NCBI GenBank assembly: GCA_033765245.1
Contig: JANRIF010000122.1
Location: 1-47,303, forward strand
Reading direction: 5' to 3'
Length of the DNA stretch: 47,303 bases
DNA from: GCA-002840015 sp033765245
GTDB taxonomy: Bacteria; Pseudomonadota; Gammaproteobacteria; Xanthomonadales; Xanthomonadaceae
Shown here: positions 25,246 through 33,721 of the stretch, piece by piece
Layout: the number at the start of each line of letters is the position of its first letter
Numbering within the stretch: the stretch's first letter is position 1
The notes under the pieces: model-generated
Databases searched by the model: none
What the model saw: only the letters and a program-made list of their open reading frames with translations
What the model was told of the DNA's origin: nothing
Position numbers and translations under genes: made by a program

Positions 25246-27408
25246 ATGACCACCCATGCTGTTCAAAGATCGCTTCTTTCCGTCGCGCTGCTGATGGCAG
25301 CCTCGTCGCTGTATGCCGCCGACGGCACCACCACCACCGGCGAAGTCACGCCCAAGTTGTACTTCTACGACTATTTCAGCGGCTTTGATTCGGACCGCAC
25401 CCAGTTTCTGGAGCGCTACGACTACCAGAAGGGGCTCGGCAACGACCGCCGTTCCGATGTATGGCTGGACGCGGACTTCACGTTGAAGGTCTCCGATGCC
25501 GATCGCGATCTGCTGGTGCTCGAACGTCTCGGTTTCGGCCGCTACAACCACCGCAACAGCATCAAGATCAATCGCGAGGCGTTTGCCGTCACCGGCTACT
25601 TCCGCCAGTTCCGTTCGGCGACGGGCGGCCTGGACTACCTGTTCAGTCCTGGGCAGGTTGCCGGTGGCACCGATGCCAGCTACTTCTTCCCGGCACAGAC
25701 CAATACCAACTCGGGCTATGTGGCCCAGTACAACGACGACACCGTAAACCGCGACTTCAACATCAAGCGCTCAACCTATGGCGTGGGCGCCAAGGCAAAA
25801 TCGGCGTTGTTCAACGGCAACGGCTCGTTGGCGGTGAACTTCGACGGCTACCAGCGCGATGGTCGCAAGTTGTTCACCTATGCGCTGGGCGGCGGCGACA
25901 TCCGGGAGGCAGGAACCAACGCCTCCACTGCGGGCAGGGTGCTGCAACGCTGGCGTGGCTTCTCCCAGGAAGTGGACGAGACCAATCGTCGCGTCTCGGT
26001 CACGGCGATGTTGACCCCGCGCGACCTGCTGCAGCTGTCCTACACCTTCTCCTGGGACAAATACGACAACAACGCAACCAACGGCACCCATGCCGACGTC
26101 GCGCAATACCTGGCGCCGGGCTGGCAGTACGATACCGGCGCCGACAGCACGCGACCGCTCGGGTTCGTGGCCGACAGCCACTTGCTCTCGCACGGACTGC
26201 GCCTGGTCAAATCGTTCGCCAGGGTGAATCTGGCGGCGGGCTATGGCCAGTCGCGGCTGGAGCAGGATACGTTTACCCAGCCGCAACAGCGGCTGGGCTT
26301 CGACAACGGCGAGATCAGCACCGACAACGCCTACGTCACCTTCAACAGCACCGTGTTCTCGCGTCTGGGCCTGGAGGGTTTCTACAAGTTCTACCAGCGC
26401 GATAACGACTCCTCGTTTCCGGTGATCGGCTTGCTCAATCCCGCCGCTGCCGAGCAGTTGGGCGTGCGCATCAACCGCATCGAGTCCGACAGCTTCGGCC
26501 TGAGCACCAGCTATCGCAGCCGTGCCATCAAGAGCAGCTTCGTGCTCGGCTGGAAACATGAAGACAAGGACCGCAACCTCACCTTCCACGACAGCACCGT
26601 CGGCCCGCCCGCGGTGAACGGCATCTCCGCCGAGCGCTCGTTCTACAGCGAGCACACCTCGTACGACGAAGTGTCGCTGCGGATCAATTCGCAGTTGGGC
26701 AATGGCTTCAGCCTGCGGGTCACGCCTTCGTACCTGTGGGCCAGCCAGACCGCGCTGGTGACCGATCCCGAGGAGCAGTTCAAGGTCAAGAGCACGCTCA
26801 CCTACGTTTCGCCAGGCGGTACCTTCGTCAGCGGTTTCTACAACTACGCCGACAAGAGCAACAACGATCACGCCATTCTCGGCACCGACGGCAACCTGGC
26901 TACCCAGGACGTCGATCGCACCGCACAGTCGGCCGGCGTGTCGGTCAACCTCACCCCCAGCGAGTGGGTGACCGCGCAGATCGGTTTCACTTGGTTGCAG
27001 GACGATTTCGACGCGCTGTTCTATGGCTCCAACCGCCGTCGCTTCGAGGCGCCGGGCAACACCACGATCTTCTTCCTGCAGGACGCCTCCAACTACAACG
27101 TCGATACTTACGTCATCAACGCCGGCGGCGACTGGAAGGTCAACGACAACCTGACCTATACCGCCAGCTACACCTACTCGCAATCGAACGGGCGTACCGC
27201 CAGCGGGCTGGTGCTGGCTTCGTTGCCGAGCATCGATGGCGAGATCGACAATGCCGTGCACAGCCTGGCGTTGGGGGTGCAGTACCGTCTCAATGAATCG
27301 ATGCGTATCGGTGCCAACTACGTCGTCGACTACTACAACGACGATGCCTTCGACCAGCTCACCGGCGGTGTGCACTCGATCATGGTGGGGCTGGGCGTGG
27401 CGTTCTAG
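25246..27408 (+). CDS. MtrB/PioB-family decaheme-associated outer-membrane porin (copy 1)
   Basis: 720 aa with a signal peptide ending SLYA-ADG (residue about 24). The rest is alternating amphipathic beta strands rich in Tyr, Asn and Asp, ending in the outer-membrane signature aromatic (GLGVAF). The conserved N-terminal segments FYDYFSGFDSDRTQFLERY and GYFRQFRSATGGLDYLFSPG are typical of MtrB/PioB. These barrels sheath the decaheme cytochrome and let electrons cross the outer membrane. The N-terminal CxxC of Shewanella MtrB is absent. The start is ATG 25246; the 195 bp before it carry a hairpin but no gene. Confidence 0.9.
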   Translation: MTTHAVQRSLLSVALLMAASSLYAADGTTTTGEVTPKLYFYDYFSGFDSDRTQFLERYDYQKGLGNDRRSDVWLDADFTLKVSDADRDLLVLERLGFGRYNHRNSIKINREAFAVTGYFRQFRSATGGLDYLFSPGQVAGGTDASYFFPAQTNTNSGYVAQYNDDTVNRDFNIKRSTYGVGAKAKSALFNGNGSLAVNFDGYQRDGRKLFTYALGGGDIREAGTNASTAGRVLQRWRGFSQEVDETNRRVSVTAMLTPRDLLQLSYTFSWDKYDNNATNGTHADVAQYLAPGWQYDTGADSTRPLGFVADSHLLSHGLRLVKSFARVNLAAGYGQSRLEQDTFTQPQQRLGFDNGEISTDNAYVTFNSTVFSRLGLEGFYKFYQRDNDSSFPVIGLLNPAAAEQLGVRINRIESDSFGLSTSYRSRAIKSSFVLGWKHEDKDRNLTFHDSTVGPPAVNGISAERSFYSEHTSYDEVSLRINSQLGNGFSLRVTPSYLWASQTALVTDPEEQFKVKSTLTYVSPGGTFVSGFYNYADKSNNDHAILGTDGNLATQDVDRTAQSAGVSVNLTPSEWVTAQIGFTWLQDDFDALFYGSNRRRFEAPGNTTIFFLQDASNYNVDTYVINAGGDWKVNDNLTYTASYTYSQSNGRTASGLVLASLPSIDGEIDNAVHSLALGVQYRLNESMRIGANYVVDYYNDDAFDQLTGGVHSIMVGLGVAF

Positions 27409-27432
27409 CCGGGATTGCTGCCGACACGCGAG

Positions 27433-27454
27433 GGTGGGTCATGGCGGACCCACC
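27433..27454 (+). terminator. terminator hairpin after MtrB copy 1
   Basis: GGTGGGTC-atggcg-GACCCACC, perfect 8-bp stem, 25 bp past the stop, followed by TT only. Confidence 0.6.
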
Positions 27455-27798
27455 TTCGGGTCGGCGCGATTCGCCGTGTGCGGAACGCCGAATGGGGCGG
27501 GCAGCCGCACCGGTGCAGTGGATTCACCTCAAGTCTCAAGTCCGACAGGCTGCGAGCCTGCATCGATCACGCCGGACACTTGGAGACGTCGCGACGCCCT
27601 GTACACATCGCGGGTCGTCGCGCAGTCACGATGTCATGGCAGATTCCAGACCCCTTTTCAGCATCTTGCGCGCCATAGTGCGGCACGCCGCACGCGACTA
27701 TCAATCCGCATTATCGCCAGCCGCTGGTCGAGCAGTACCGGCAATGCCCGGGTGTTGCCGAATCGTCGCGCTTTCCGCGTTTGCTGGCTTGACGGGAA

Positions 27799-27812
27799 TT
27801 GACCGAAGTCAA
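27799..27812 (+). promoter_or_regulatory. FNR/Anr/Dnr-type box
   Basis: TTGACCGAAGTCAA, perfect TTGAC inverted repeat with 4-bp spacing. At class II spacing the -10 would fall at about 27835 (CATCCT), with GACAGTAT just downstream as an alternative. Probably controls the 27997-32111 unit. Confidence 0.65.
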
Positions 27813-27996
27813 ACCGCAGGCCATCGCGGCGGCGCATCCTGACAGTATCGTGGCGGAGCCACTAAGGCTTGGCCACTCTCGCTGAAGGGCGTCTGGCCGT
27901 GTTCGAGGACCGCCTGATCCATTTCGACGTCGCGGCTATTCGCCACCATCACGGAGCAATTCGCAATCCGGTTGAACAATTGGAAGGAGAAGGAAA

Positions 27997-29331
27997 ATGA
28001 TGCGGACGGCGTTGGCCATTCTGCTGGCCTCGGTGGCAAGCCTCACTTCGCCCTTGGCGAGTGCCGATGACCTCTCATCACCATTGGCAAGCGCCGATGA
28101 CCTCTCATCCCTGGTGCGTGGCGGGCGCCTGTACGACAACTGGAGTCTCGAGTCGCAGGGACACCCGCAGGATCTGCCGAACCCGGCATTCAAGACCAAA
28201 CAGGTGCGGGTGGCGGCGGGCGACACTTGGCGTTGTGTGGAATGCCACGGATGGGACTACCAGGGCAATCACGGCATCACCGGTCTACGCGACCGGCAAC
28301 ATACCGATCCCGCCGCGGTCGTTACGTTCCTGAAGACGAATGCCAATCATCATTTCGAGGAGCTGCTGCACGAGAACGAACTCGTCGATCTGGCCAACTT
28401 CATCACCAGCGGACAGGTCGACATGAAGGCGCTGGTCGAGGCCGCGCAGAAGGTCCCGCTGGGCCACGGATCGTCCGAGAAGATATTCGCCACGATCTGC
28501 GCCAATTGCCACGGCTTCGACGGTGGCGCCATGCGCCGCATCCCGCCGCTCGGGGACTCGGCCCGGGAATGGCCCTACAAGGTTTTGCATGTAGCGTTCA
28601 ACGGGCATCCCAGCGGCGACATGCCGGCGCTACGGACGCTGGGCGACGATACCGTGGTGAGCATGCTGGCGTTTTTGCAGACACTGCCGAGCGTCAACCT
28701 AGTAGCTTCGATCGCCAACGGCGGGCGGCTTTACGACGACTGGCAGGCCAATTCGGGCGAACGGCGTCAGGCGCTGCCGCATCCGGCTTATCCGGCCAAT
28801 GGCTATTACGTGGGCGCGGCACCCGAAACCTGGCGCTGCAAGACATGCCACGGCTGGGACTACAAAGGCAATCAGGGCCAGTACGCCAGCGGCAATCTGG
28901 CGACCGGTATCAAGGGGATTCGTGCCCTGGCCGGCGCCGATCCGGAACGGATCATGGGGATATTGCGCAGCAGTACCCACCTCTTTGGCGCCGTGCTGCA
29001 ATACCGCGATCTTCAGGATCTCGCCAATTTCGTGAGTTCAGGGCAGATCGACATGGATTCGATCATCGACCCCGTCAACGGCCGTTCGCGCGGCGATGCC
29101 GCGCGTGGCGCGCCGCACTATCGCAGCATGTGCGCCGGCTGCCATGGCCCGGAAGGCCGCTTCGTCGCCAAACGCGACCTCGGACGTGTGTCCCGCACCG
29201 ATCCCTGGCACAGCCTGCACAACATGTACAACGGTCATCCCGACGACGCCATGCCCGCGTTGCGGGAAATCGACGCGGGGGTGGTCAGCGACATCCTGGC
29301 GCATATGCAGTCATTGCAGGGCCGGCGCTGA
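27997..29331 (+). CDS. tetraheme c-type cytochrome with internal duplication
   Basis: 444 aa, periplasmic or lipid-facing secreted cytochrome. Four CxxCH motifs at C80, C168, C281 and C379. The two halves repeat: each begins with GGRLYD(N/D)W, has a CxxCHGWDY(Q/K)GN heme site, then L(V/Q)DLANF(I/V)(T/S)SGQ(V/I)DM, then a CxxCHG heme site before GHP(S/D)D/GDMPALR. The pairs are about 201-211 residues apart, so the gene arose by duplicating a diheme unit. A 30-bp tandem duplication sits over the signal peptide end (residues 19-38). I know no named family; a diheme c4-like periplasmic carrier is the nearest description. Confidence 0.85.
   Translation: MMRTALAILLASVASLTSPLASADDLSSPLASADDLSSLVRGGRLYDNWSLESQGHPQDLPNPAFKTKQVRVAAGDTWRCVECHGWDYQGNHGITGLRDRQHTDPAAVVTFLKTNANHHFEELLHENELVDLANFITSGQVDMKALVEAAQKVPLGHGSSEKIFATICANCHGFDGGAMRRIPPLGDSAREWPYKVLHVAFNGHPSGDMPALRTLGDDTVVSMLAFLQTLPSVNLVASIANGGRLYDDWQANSGERRQALPHPAYPANGYYVGAAPETWRCKTCHGWDYKGNQGQYASGNLATGIKGIRALAGADPERIMGILRSSTHLFGAVLQYRDLQDLANFVSSGQIDMDSIIDPVNGRSRGDAARGAPHYRSMCAGCHGPEGRFVAKRDLGRVSRTDPWHSLHNMYNGHPDDAMPALREIDAGVVSDILAHMQSLQGRR
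28051..28110 (+). repeat. 30-bp tandem duplication inside a coding sequence
   Basis: Positions 28051-28080 and 28081-28110 match at 26 of 30 bases. Both encode PLASADDLSS, so the predicted signal peptidase site (ASA-DD) exists twice in a row. Confidence 0.85.
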
Positions 29332-29584
29332 CGCGACCATCGCGATTGGCTGCGCGGCGTACGGATATGTGCGGATACATGCAAGGCGTTGTCCGGGACC
29401 GATGGTTTGGTGGTGGTGCGTGCGAATCCCGCGATGCTCTGAACAGGCAGATCTGAACAGGCAGGTCTACGTCACTCCAGTAAATGCACGACTCCAGTGC
29501 AAGCGTCAGGAGCCCCGGTGTTCGCCGAGGTGACGAATGGTTCGGAGGATGGTCGGGCAACTTTCTTTGACCAAGGAGCAGTTC

Positions 29585-29929
29585 ATGAGAAACATAACCT
29601 TCCTTGCGCTCGCCGGTTCGTGTTTGCTCGCCATCGCGGGCATGGAATCGGCCCACGCGGCAGTCGATGCGGCACAGGCCCAGGCGCTGATGACCAGCAA
29701 CAAGTGCGGTCGGTGTCACTCCGCCGAAAAGACCAAGTCGGGCCCGTCGCTGAAGAAGATCGCCGAGAAGTACCGGGGCTGCGCCGATGGCGTGGACAAG
29801 ATCATCGCCAACATCACCACCGCGCCCACGGTGAAGATGGACGACGGCACCGAGGAGGAGCACATGGTCATCAAGACCAAGGACCCGGAAAAGCTCAAGA
29901 ATCTGGCACGGTGGATTCTCGAGCGGTGA
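29585..29929 (+). CDS. monoheme c-type cytochrome, paralogue of the 22970 gene
   Basis: 114 aa, signal peptide to about residue 25, one heme motif C41GRCH. It shares with the first cytochrome the heme position, the KxGPS(L/Y)K(K/S)(I/V)AEKYR block and an acidic-His loop (DGTEEEHMVIKTKD). Here a Met follows the His, so either residue could be the distal ligand. It follows the duplicated tetraheme gene by 253 bp and precedes the CbcL-like gene. AAGGAG precedes ATG 29585; the frame also opens at 29537. Likely a periplasmic shuttle between quinol dehydrogenase and decaheme cytochrome. Confidence 0.9.
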   Translation: MRNITFLALAGSCLLAIAGMESAHAAVDAAQAQALMTSNKCGRCHSAEKTKSGPSLKKIAEKYRGCADGVDKIIANITTAPTVKMDDGTEEEHMVIKTKDPEKLKNLARWILER

Positions 29930-30113
29930 TTGGGCACCAGGGAGGCGCCGCTGCCTGAAAGTGGGTAGCGAACGAGCCGCCTCGCATTGGCGGGCGCGGC
30001 CGCCTGTGCAGTGCGTCAGGCGACAGACGCGCCGAGGTGTCTCGCCTCAGCAGGCATCAATGCGCGCCCGCGGCGCATCCGGCTGTACCAACCGGGTCCG
30101 GAGAACAAGAATC

Positions 30114-32111
30114 ATGCTTCCCAGCAGGCTCACTGTACGGATCGCGGCCGCGGCGCTCGCTTTCGCCATCAGCATGCAAAGTGGTGCGGTAGTCCTGAAC
30201 GAGGAGGCCGAGGCTGGGCTTGGCAACACGACCTGCCTTTCCTGCCACGACGGCTCCAAGGGTGCACTGGAAGTGCCTGCCGCCGATGGCGAAACGCGCG
30301 CGCTGCACCCGGTCGATCCGACCGGGTTCGCCAGAAGCGTGCACAAGGACATGGAGTGTATTGCCTGTCATCTGGAGATCAATGACAGCACCGCCAACCA
30401 CAAGCTGACGATCGGCGAACGGCGCCCCGATTGCGTGCAGTGTCATTTGCAGCTCAAGGAGATGGCGGCGCACGAGAAGACCGCCGGGGAACGACGCTGG
30501 ATGCGGGCGGTGGCGGGCACCATCGAAACGTACAAGGCGTCCCTGCATGCGCGGCCGAATCCGGATGACCCCGGCAAGCCGAGTGCTTCATGCAACGATT
30601 GCCACAACGTCCACACCTTCAACGTGCCGCCACGGGGCACTCCGGCGCGTACCGAGTGGCACCTCGGGATCCCGGCATTGTGCGGCACGTGCCATGACTA
30701 CGAACTGGAGGAATGGACCGCTTCGGTGCACGGCAGGGAAGTCACACAAAAGCACAATCCGAACGCTGCGGTCTGTACCGATTGCCATACCTCGCACAAC
30801 ATCAAGCGCAGTTCATCGGACGACGTCAAGCTGGCGATCACTGCCAATTGCGGAAGCTGCCACGAGCAAGCCTACGCTGCCTACCGCGGCACCTACCACG
30901 GGAAGGTCACCACGCTTGGCTACGCCCACACGGCGAAGTGTTTCGACTGCCACGGCAGCCACGACATCGAACCTTCCACCAATGCCAATGCGGCGATGCA
31001 CCTCGACAACCGCCTCGAGTCATGCCAGGAATGTCACAGCGGCAGGAAGGACATACCGTTGGCGACTGCCGGATTCGTCAGCTTCAGCCCGCACGGCAAG
31101 AGCGACGATTTTGCGACCTATCCGCAGATATGGATCGCCAATCAGGTCATGACGCAGTTGCTGATCGGCACCTTCGCGTTCTTCTGGTTGCACACGCTGT
31201 TGTGGTTCCATCGCGAATACAAGGAGCGCAAGCAGCGCCGCTCGCAGCCGCGCATGCGGCTCGATGATCTGCCCGAGGTGCCTGCCGGCCTTCAAGGCAA
31301 GCATTTCCTGCGCTTCAGCCGCACCTGGCGTATCGCGCACTGGCTCTTTGCGCTGAGTCTGATGATCCTCACGCTGACCGGCATACCGCTGTTCTACCCC
31401 GATGCGCCGTGGGCAAAATTCTTGATGAACCTGCTTGGTGGGCCGCAGATCGCGGGTGACATCCACCGCGTCAACGCGCTGATCTTCGTTGGCGTGTTCT
31501 TCTGGCACCTGTTCTACGTGGGGGTGCGGATCGGACGCGACTGGAAGCATTTCAAGATATTCGGTCCGAATTCCCTGATCCCCGGCCTGCAGGATTTCAG
31601 GGACATCCTTGCGATGTTCAAGTGGTTCATCGGCAAGGCGCCGCGGCCGGTGTTCGACCGCTGGACCTACTGGGAGAAGTTCGACTACTGGGCGCCGTTC
31701 TGGGGCGTTACCATCATCGGCGTCAGCGGCATCATGATGTGGGTTCCGCACATCACGGCCAAGTTCCTGCCGGGCTGGGTCTTCAACGTCGCGGCGATCT
31801 TCCACAGCGAAGAAGCCTTCCTCGCCGTGGTGTTCCTGTTTACCGTGCATTTCTTCAACAATCACTTCCGCCCCGACAAGTTCCCGCTCGATCGTGTGAT
31901 GTTCACCGGCACGGTGACGCTGGAGGAGCTGCGGAGCGAGCACCCGCTGCAGTATCGGCGGCTGCTGGAGTCCGGCGAGCTGGAGCAGCATCTGGTCGAT
32001 CCGCCGTCCCGGGTGATGGTGAGGCTGTCGACGCTGCTTGGCTTCACCCTGATAGTGGTTGGCCTGATCCTGCTCACGCTGGTCGGCATCGGGTTCTTTA
32101 CCAGCCCGTAG
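30114..32111 (+). CDS. nine-heme cytochrome c fused to membrane cytochrome b (CbcL-like quinol oxidase)
   Basis: 665 aa. A signal peptide (about 1-25) is followed by nine CxxCH motifs at C41, 82, 107, 160, 190, 221, 246, 276 and 304. Then comes a membrane part with about six helices: 341-365, 407-427, 453-473, 525-547, 562-582, 638-662. Candidate b-heme ligands are H409, H451, H465, H564, H579 and H584, as in cytochrome b561/formate dehydrogenase gamma. A nonaheme periplasmic domain plus a di-heme b domain is the architecture reported for Geobacter CbcL, a low-potential menaquinol oxidase for extracellular electron transfer. ATG 30114 gives the signal peptide. Function is inferred from architecture and neighbours. 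Confidence 0.85.
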   Translation: MLPSRLTVRIAAAALAFAISMQSGAVVLNEEAEAGLGNTTCLSCHDGSKGALEVPAADGETRALHPVDPTGFARSVHKDMECIACHLEINDSTANHKLTIGERRPDCVQCHLQLKEMAAHEKTAGERRWMRAVAGTIETYKASLHARPNPDDPGKPSASCNDCHNVHTFNVPPRGTPARTEWHLGIPALCGTCHDYELEEWTASVHGREVTQKHNPNAAVCTDCHTSHNIKRSSSDDVKLAITANCGSCHEQAYAAYRGTYHGKVTTLGYAHTAKCFDCHGSHDIEPSTNANAAMHLDNRLESCQECHSGRKDIPLATAGFVSFSPHGKSDDFATYPQIWIANQVMTQLLIGTFAFFWLHTLLWFHREYKERKQRRSQPRMRLDDLPEVPAGLQGKHFLRFSRTWRIAHWLFALSLMILTLTGIPLFYPDAPWAKFLMNLLGGPQIAGDIHRVNALIFVGVFFWHLFYVGVRIGRDWKHFKIFGPNSLIPGLQDFRDILAMFKWFIGKAPRPVFDRWTYWEKFDYWAPFWGVTIIGVSGIMMWVPHITAKFLPGWVFNVAAIFHSEEAFLAVVFLFTVHFFNNHFRPDKFPLDRVMFTGTVTLEELRSEHPLQYRRLLESGELEQHLVDPPSRVMVRLSTLLGFTLIVVGLILLTLVGIGFFTSP

Positions 32112-32238
32112 CCACTGAATCCGCGCGCGAATGCGCGCGGAGCCGGAACGGCCGGGCGCATCGGCAGATGCCCCTCGCCATACGCCCCTGCGATCCGGAT
32201 ATCGCCATCAACAGACATGGCCGGGTCTCCCGGATCTG

Positions 32239-32257
32239 GACGTTATCGGATAACGTC
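32239..32257. repeat. 19-bp perfect palindrome
   Basis: GACGTTATC-G-GATAACGTC. It lies 30 bp upstream of the FNR-type box and has no T-tract. It could be an operator for a dimeric regulator or a 3'-end hairpin of the CbcL-like gene. Confidence 0.6.
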
Positions 32258-32286
32258 GTCCGACCCTGTGTTAACGGAGTCCTAAC

Positions 32287-32300
32287 TTGATCGCGGTCAA
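32287..32300 (+). promoter_or_regulatory. FNR-type box with matching -10
   Basis: TTGATCGCGGTCAA. The -10-like hexamer TACACT at 32323-32328 is at exactly the spacing of a class II FNR promoter (site centred at -41.5). The predicted start is near 32335, about 330 bp before the decaheme gene. Confidence 0.7.
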
Positions 32301-32350
32301 CAAAACCCGTTGCCACGGGGCATACACTTCGCTTAAGAAATGCTTAAGAG

Positions 32351-32375
32351 CCGCCCCGCACGTCGTCCGGGGCGG
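32351..32375 (+). other. GC-rich leader hairpin
   Basis: CCGCCCCG and CGGGGCGG arms, downstream of the predicted start site, so in the 5' leader of the second conduit unit. No T-tract. Confidence 0.45.
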
Positions 32376-32665
32376 GCGCCCTTCGCAAGGCACGGCGGGC
32401 GCAATGGGAGATGGTCGTGACTGGGGCGGGAGCGAGTCGTGACAGGGACATTCAGACACATCGCCGCTCGGGTGACATGGTTCGAGACGATGTGCGTCGC
32501 CGTCAGACGCTCCCGCCATCCCAAGTGCCGTCATCCCGTTCCGGCCCTGCGGCAACTTCTTGCCGGTGCGCCCTTCACGCCGTTGCGTGGGTCCGGTCTT
32601 TGCAACCCCTATTCAGTGCGCGCTTCGTGTGCGTACCCGATGTTAGCTAGTCAAGGAGAGCCACT

Positions 32666-33646
32666 ATGAATCGCTCGACACGGTTTCTCGCGTTCGCCAT
32701 GTGGGCTGCGACGCTGGGATTTTCGACCGGCGTGCAGGCCGGCGATGCCCAGACGCTCCCGGATTTGGGGTCCGAAGCCGCCAGCGGCAGCGTCGTTCAG
32801 GACGCGCTCGCCAGGGACGCCGTGTGCACCAAGTGCCATGACGAAGAAGAAGGCCAGGCGATGTCGCTCTACAAGACCCGCCACGGCGTCCGCGCCGATG
32901 AGCGCACGCCCTCCTGCCAGTCGTGCCACGGCAACAGCGAGGGGCATGTGAAGAACAAGGCGCGCACTTCGCCGCGCACCGCGCCGGACGTGGTTTTCGG
33001 CGCCAAGTCCGCAGTCGCATCGACGCCCGAAACCCAGAACGAAGCGTGCATCGGCTGCCATGAAAGCGGCCTGCGCATGCACTGGAAGGGAAGCCAGCAT
33101 GAGGTCGAGGGCGTGGCGTGCGTCAGTTGCCACAGCGTGCACACCGGCAGCGACCCGGTGATGGCCAAGGTCACCCAGACGGAGGTGTGCCTGACCTGCC
33201 ACGAAAAGAAGCGTGCCGAGATTCACCGGCCGTCAACGCATCCGATCGTCGAAGGCAAGGTGGCGTGCAGCGATTGCCACAACCCGCATGGCTCCAATGG
33301 CCCAACCCTGCTGGTTGGCGCGACGCTCAACGAGACTTGCTACACCTGTCATGCCGAGAAGCGCGGTCCGTTCCTCTGGGAGCATGAGCCGGTTCGCGAG
33401 GACTGCTCCATCTGCCACAAGCCGCACGGCTCGGTGAACGAGTCGCTGCTCAAGAACCGCGGCCCGTGGCTGTGCCAGCAGTGCCATCTGGAGCAGTTCC
33501 ACCCCAGCACGGCGTACAGCGGCACCGGCTTGCCGGGCGCCAACACGCCCTCCGGCGCGCAGCAGATGTTGGGCAAGAACTGCCTGAACTGCCACGTGCA
33601 GATACATGGCTCCAACCATCCGTCCGGCGTACGCAAGACACGCTAG
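32666..33646 (+). CDS. decaheme c-type cytochrome, DmsE/MtrA family (copy 2)
   Basis: 326 aa, signal peptide ending VQA-GDA (about 25). Ten CxxCH motifs at C54, 84, 128, 152, 175, 201, 225, 247, 270 and 306. A typical MtrA/DmsE decaheme. The heme pairs carry the family's conserved CHxPHG and HEPV segments (CSICHKPHG, LWEHEPVRED). It is clearly longer than copy 1 because of wider spacing around the first three hemes. ATG 32666 has a strong AAGGAGAG ribosome site. The MtrB partner begins 75 bp downstream, forming the second porin-cytochrome module. Confidence 0.94.
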   Translation: MNRSTRFLAFAMWAATLGFSTGVQAGDAQTLPDLGSEAASGSVVQDALARDAVCTKCHDEEEGQAMSLYKTRHGVRADERTPSCQSCHGNSEGHVKNKARTSPRTAPDVVFGAKSAVASTPETQNEACIGCHESGLRMHWKGSQHEVEGVACVSCHSVHTGSDPVMAKVTQTEVCLTCHEKKRAEIHRPSTHPIVEGKVACSDCHNPHGSNGPTLLVGATLNETCYTCHAEKRGPFLWEHEPVREDCSICHKPHGSVNESLLKNRGPWLCQQCHLEQFHPSTAYSGTGLPGANTPSGAQQMLGKNCLNCHVQIHGSNHPSGVRKTR

Positions 33647-33721
33647 CGCGAACCGACCTGATCCTGGTCCGCATGCTGCGCGGCGCGCCACGCGGACCCT
33701 GCACAACCTCAGAGGTGTGTC

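Larger units (their letters stand above)
27409..27996. promoter_or_regulatory. 588-bp intergenic region with terminator and FNR-type box
   Basis: No supported gene. A terminator hairpin lies at 27433-27454 and an FNR-type palindrome at 27799-27812, about 185 bp before the next cytochrome gene. Confidence 0.5.
32112..32665. promoter_or_regulatory. 554-bp intergenic region before the second conduit
   Basis: No supported gene. In order it holds a 19-bp perfect palindrome (32239-32257), an FNR-type box (32287-32300) with TACACT 29.5 bp from its centre, and a GC hairpin (32351-32375). Confidence 0.55.

Noticed and set aside
25771..27375. A 534-codon minus-strand frame opposite MtrB copy 1, and a similar one at 34658-36052 opposite copy 2
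   Set aside because: Both mirror the beta-barrel coding sequence and have no family motifs or ribosome site.
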